Below the pieces are notes generated by a model, which was given only the letters and a program-made list of their open reading frames with translations, was not told the DNA's origin and did no database searches. Positions 4,418-5,359 of a DNA stretch of 5,359 nt are shown one piece after another. The position numbers were made by a program, and so were the translations under genes. Position 1 is the first letter of the stretch. The number at the start of each line of letters is the position of its first letter. The stretch comes from Bacteroidota bacterium (GTDB lineage Bacteria; Bacteroidota; Bacteroidia; UBA8524), in NCBI GenBank assembly GCA_003531115.1, contig DQHT01000110.1, positions 1-5,359 on the forward strand. The letters are read 5' to 3'.

Positions 4418-5359
4418 ATGAAAAGGATCGGACTCTTTATGCTTTGTTTGGGCTGTTTGTCTGCTAAGGCGCAGGTTCCATCTTTTGGCGCGCCTGACCG
4501 CATCGACCTGGCTTCCTGGAACCTGATGTGGTACGGGCATCCCGTGTATGGATCTGCAAATAAGACTGCACAACGCAGCAGTATTGGCGAGGTACTGCGA
4601 AATGCACGGATCGATATCTGGTTTTTTCAGGAGGTCTGCGATACAGGCGATTTTTCCGATTTGCTTATGGAAAGTGGTCCGTTTCAACACGTATACGCCC
4701 GCTATTGGCAAAGCCAAAAAACAGCCTGGGTTTGGGATTCTACACAATGGACATTGCTTTCTGACAGCATGGTACTGGATGATTTTTCAGCGGATTTTGC
4801 CGGTGGGAGGCTGCCGCTTTTAACGGTTTTAAAGGCGAAAAATACGCCGGATACCTTGTTTTTGCTGGGTATTCATCTAAAGGCCAATACGGGAACGGAT
4901 ACCCAAAAGGAGGAAGCCTGGTACAATAGAAAAGCATCGTCAGACCACCTATTGAACTGGCAGGAGGGATTTCGTGACCGTCGGGTCATTATTGCCGGCG
5001 ACTGGAATGATGGCATGGATACCAGCGTATTTCGTGACACCCTCAGTCCTTTTCTTCAGCTTCGGGAAGCAGGTTTGTTTTTATTGGAGAAGCAGGCATT
5101 GGCAGGGGAGAAGTCATGGTATTACGGAAATACCTGCATCGATCATATTTGGACGAATACGCGTGCTGCTGCCATGTACCGGAAAGCTTCTTCGCAAATT
5201 TTGCCTATGGAATGGTATTTCACCAACTACCCTACAGAAGTTTCGGATCACTTTCCTGTTTTTGCAGCCTTGAATTGGAGCCAAGGGTCGGGCATACCCT
5301 GCGAAAAAAAGGTACCCGTTTTTGTTTATCCCAATCCTTCCAGAGGTAGTTTTTATATC
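4418..5359 (+). CDS. Secreted endonuclease/exonuclease/phosphatase-family enzyme with T9SS sorting domain (partial, 3' end beyond window)
   Basis: The reading frame is open from ATG 4418 to the window edge (314 codons, no stop). A signal peptide covers residues 1-18, with likely cleavage at AKA|Q. The body carries the full set of EEP (DNase I-like) signatures in order: ASWNLMWYG with Asn35, WFFQEV with Glu72, GIHLKA with His153, AGDWNDG with Asp195 and Asn197, CIDHIW with Asp242 and His243, and SDHFPVFAAL with Asp277 and His278. These match the metal-binding and catalytic positions of DNase I-type enzymes, so it is probably an active Mg-dependent phosphodiesterase, likely a nuclease; a phosphatase or sphingomyelinase activity is not excluded. 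From residue 301, VFVYPNPSRGSFYI is the start of a type A T9SS sorting domain cut by the window end, so the enzyme is expected outside the cell or on its surface. About 60-70 more residues are expected. An in-frame TAG at 4412-4414 makes ATG 4418 the first start. It diverges from the LysR-like gene across 125 bp. Confidence 0.9.
   Translation, partial: MKRIGLFMLCLGCLSAKAQVPSFGAPDRIDLASWNLMWYGHPVYGSANKTAQRSSIGEVLRNARIDIWFFQEVCDTGDFSDLLMESGPFQHVYARYWQSQKTAWVWDSTQWTLLSDSMVLDDFSADFAGGRLPLLTVLKAKNTPDTLFLLGIHLKANTGTDTQKEEAWYNRKASSDHLLNWQEGFRDRRVIIAGDWNDGMDTSVFRDTLSPFLQLREAGLFLLEKQALAGEKSWYYGNTCIDHIWTNTRAAAMYRKASSQILPMEWYFTNYPTEVSDHFPVFAALNWSQGSGIPCEKKVPVFVYPNPSRGSFYI

Noticed and set aside
4394..4937. 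Open frames on the minus strand opposite the nuclease gene
   Set aside because: The plus-strand frame carries all EEP motifs, a signal peptide and a sorting domain; the minus-strand frames show no recognisable protein features.

Overview
The window looks like chromosomal DNA of a Bacteroidota bacterium, probably of the Chitinophagales/Saprospirales type; the rank below phylum is a guess. The evidence is a promoter of the Bacteroidota form (TTG, then TAnnTTTG) in front of the tRNA gene, two secreted proteins with a type IX secretion system (T9SS) type A sorting domain, a lipoprotein with a Bacteroidota-style surface-export signal, weak or absent Shine-Dalgarno sequences, and a tRNA gene without an encoded CCA end.

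Layout. Positions 1-60 hold a short direct-repeat/hairpin block and no gene. A tRNA-Asp(GTC) gene lies on the minus strand (101-174) with its own promoter (192-223) and a rho-independent terminator (68-96). Diverging from it is a plus-strand lipoprotein gene (319-984). It converges, with only 9 bp between the stop codons, on a long minus-strand gene (994-3246). That gene encodes a secreted multidomain adhesin-like protein: an N-terminal beta-rich module, a PKD domain, three Ig-like repeats, a further PKD-like module and a T9SS sorting domain. Upstream of it on the same strand are a seven-helix membrane protein (3307-3981) and a 90-residue protein that is only a LysR/OxyR-type DNA-binding domain (4020-4292). 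The order lysR-like, 7TM, adhesin, with gaps of 38 and 60 bp, could be one transcription unit.

Diverging from the lysR-like gene is a gene that runs off the right edge (4418 to beyond 5359). It encodes a secreted endonuclease/exonuclease/phosphatase (EEP) family enzyme whose T9SS sorting domain begins just before the window ends. The 125-bp intergenic region between these two genes carries a near-perfect stem-loop (11 bp per arm, one bulge) and a phased AT-rich repeat, which suggest an operator for the small regulator.

How the genes may work together is inference. The two T9SS cargo proteins and the lipoprotein are all predicted to reach the cell surface or medium. The solo DNA-binding protein is placed to control itself, the membrane protein and the divergent nuclease. 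I see no transposase, integrase, CRISPR array or phage gene.
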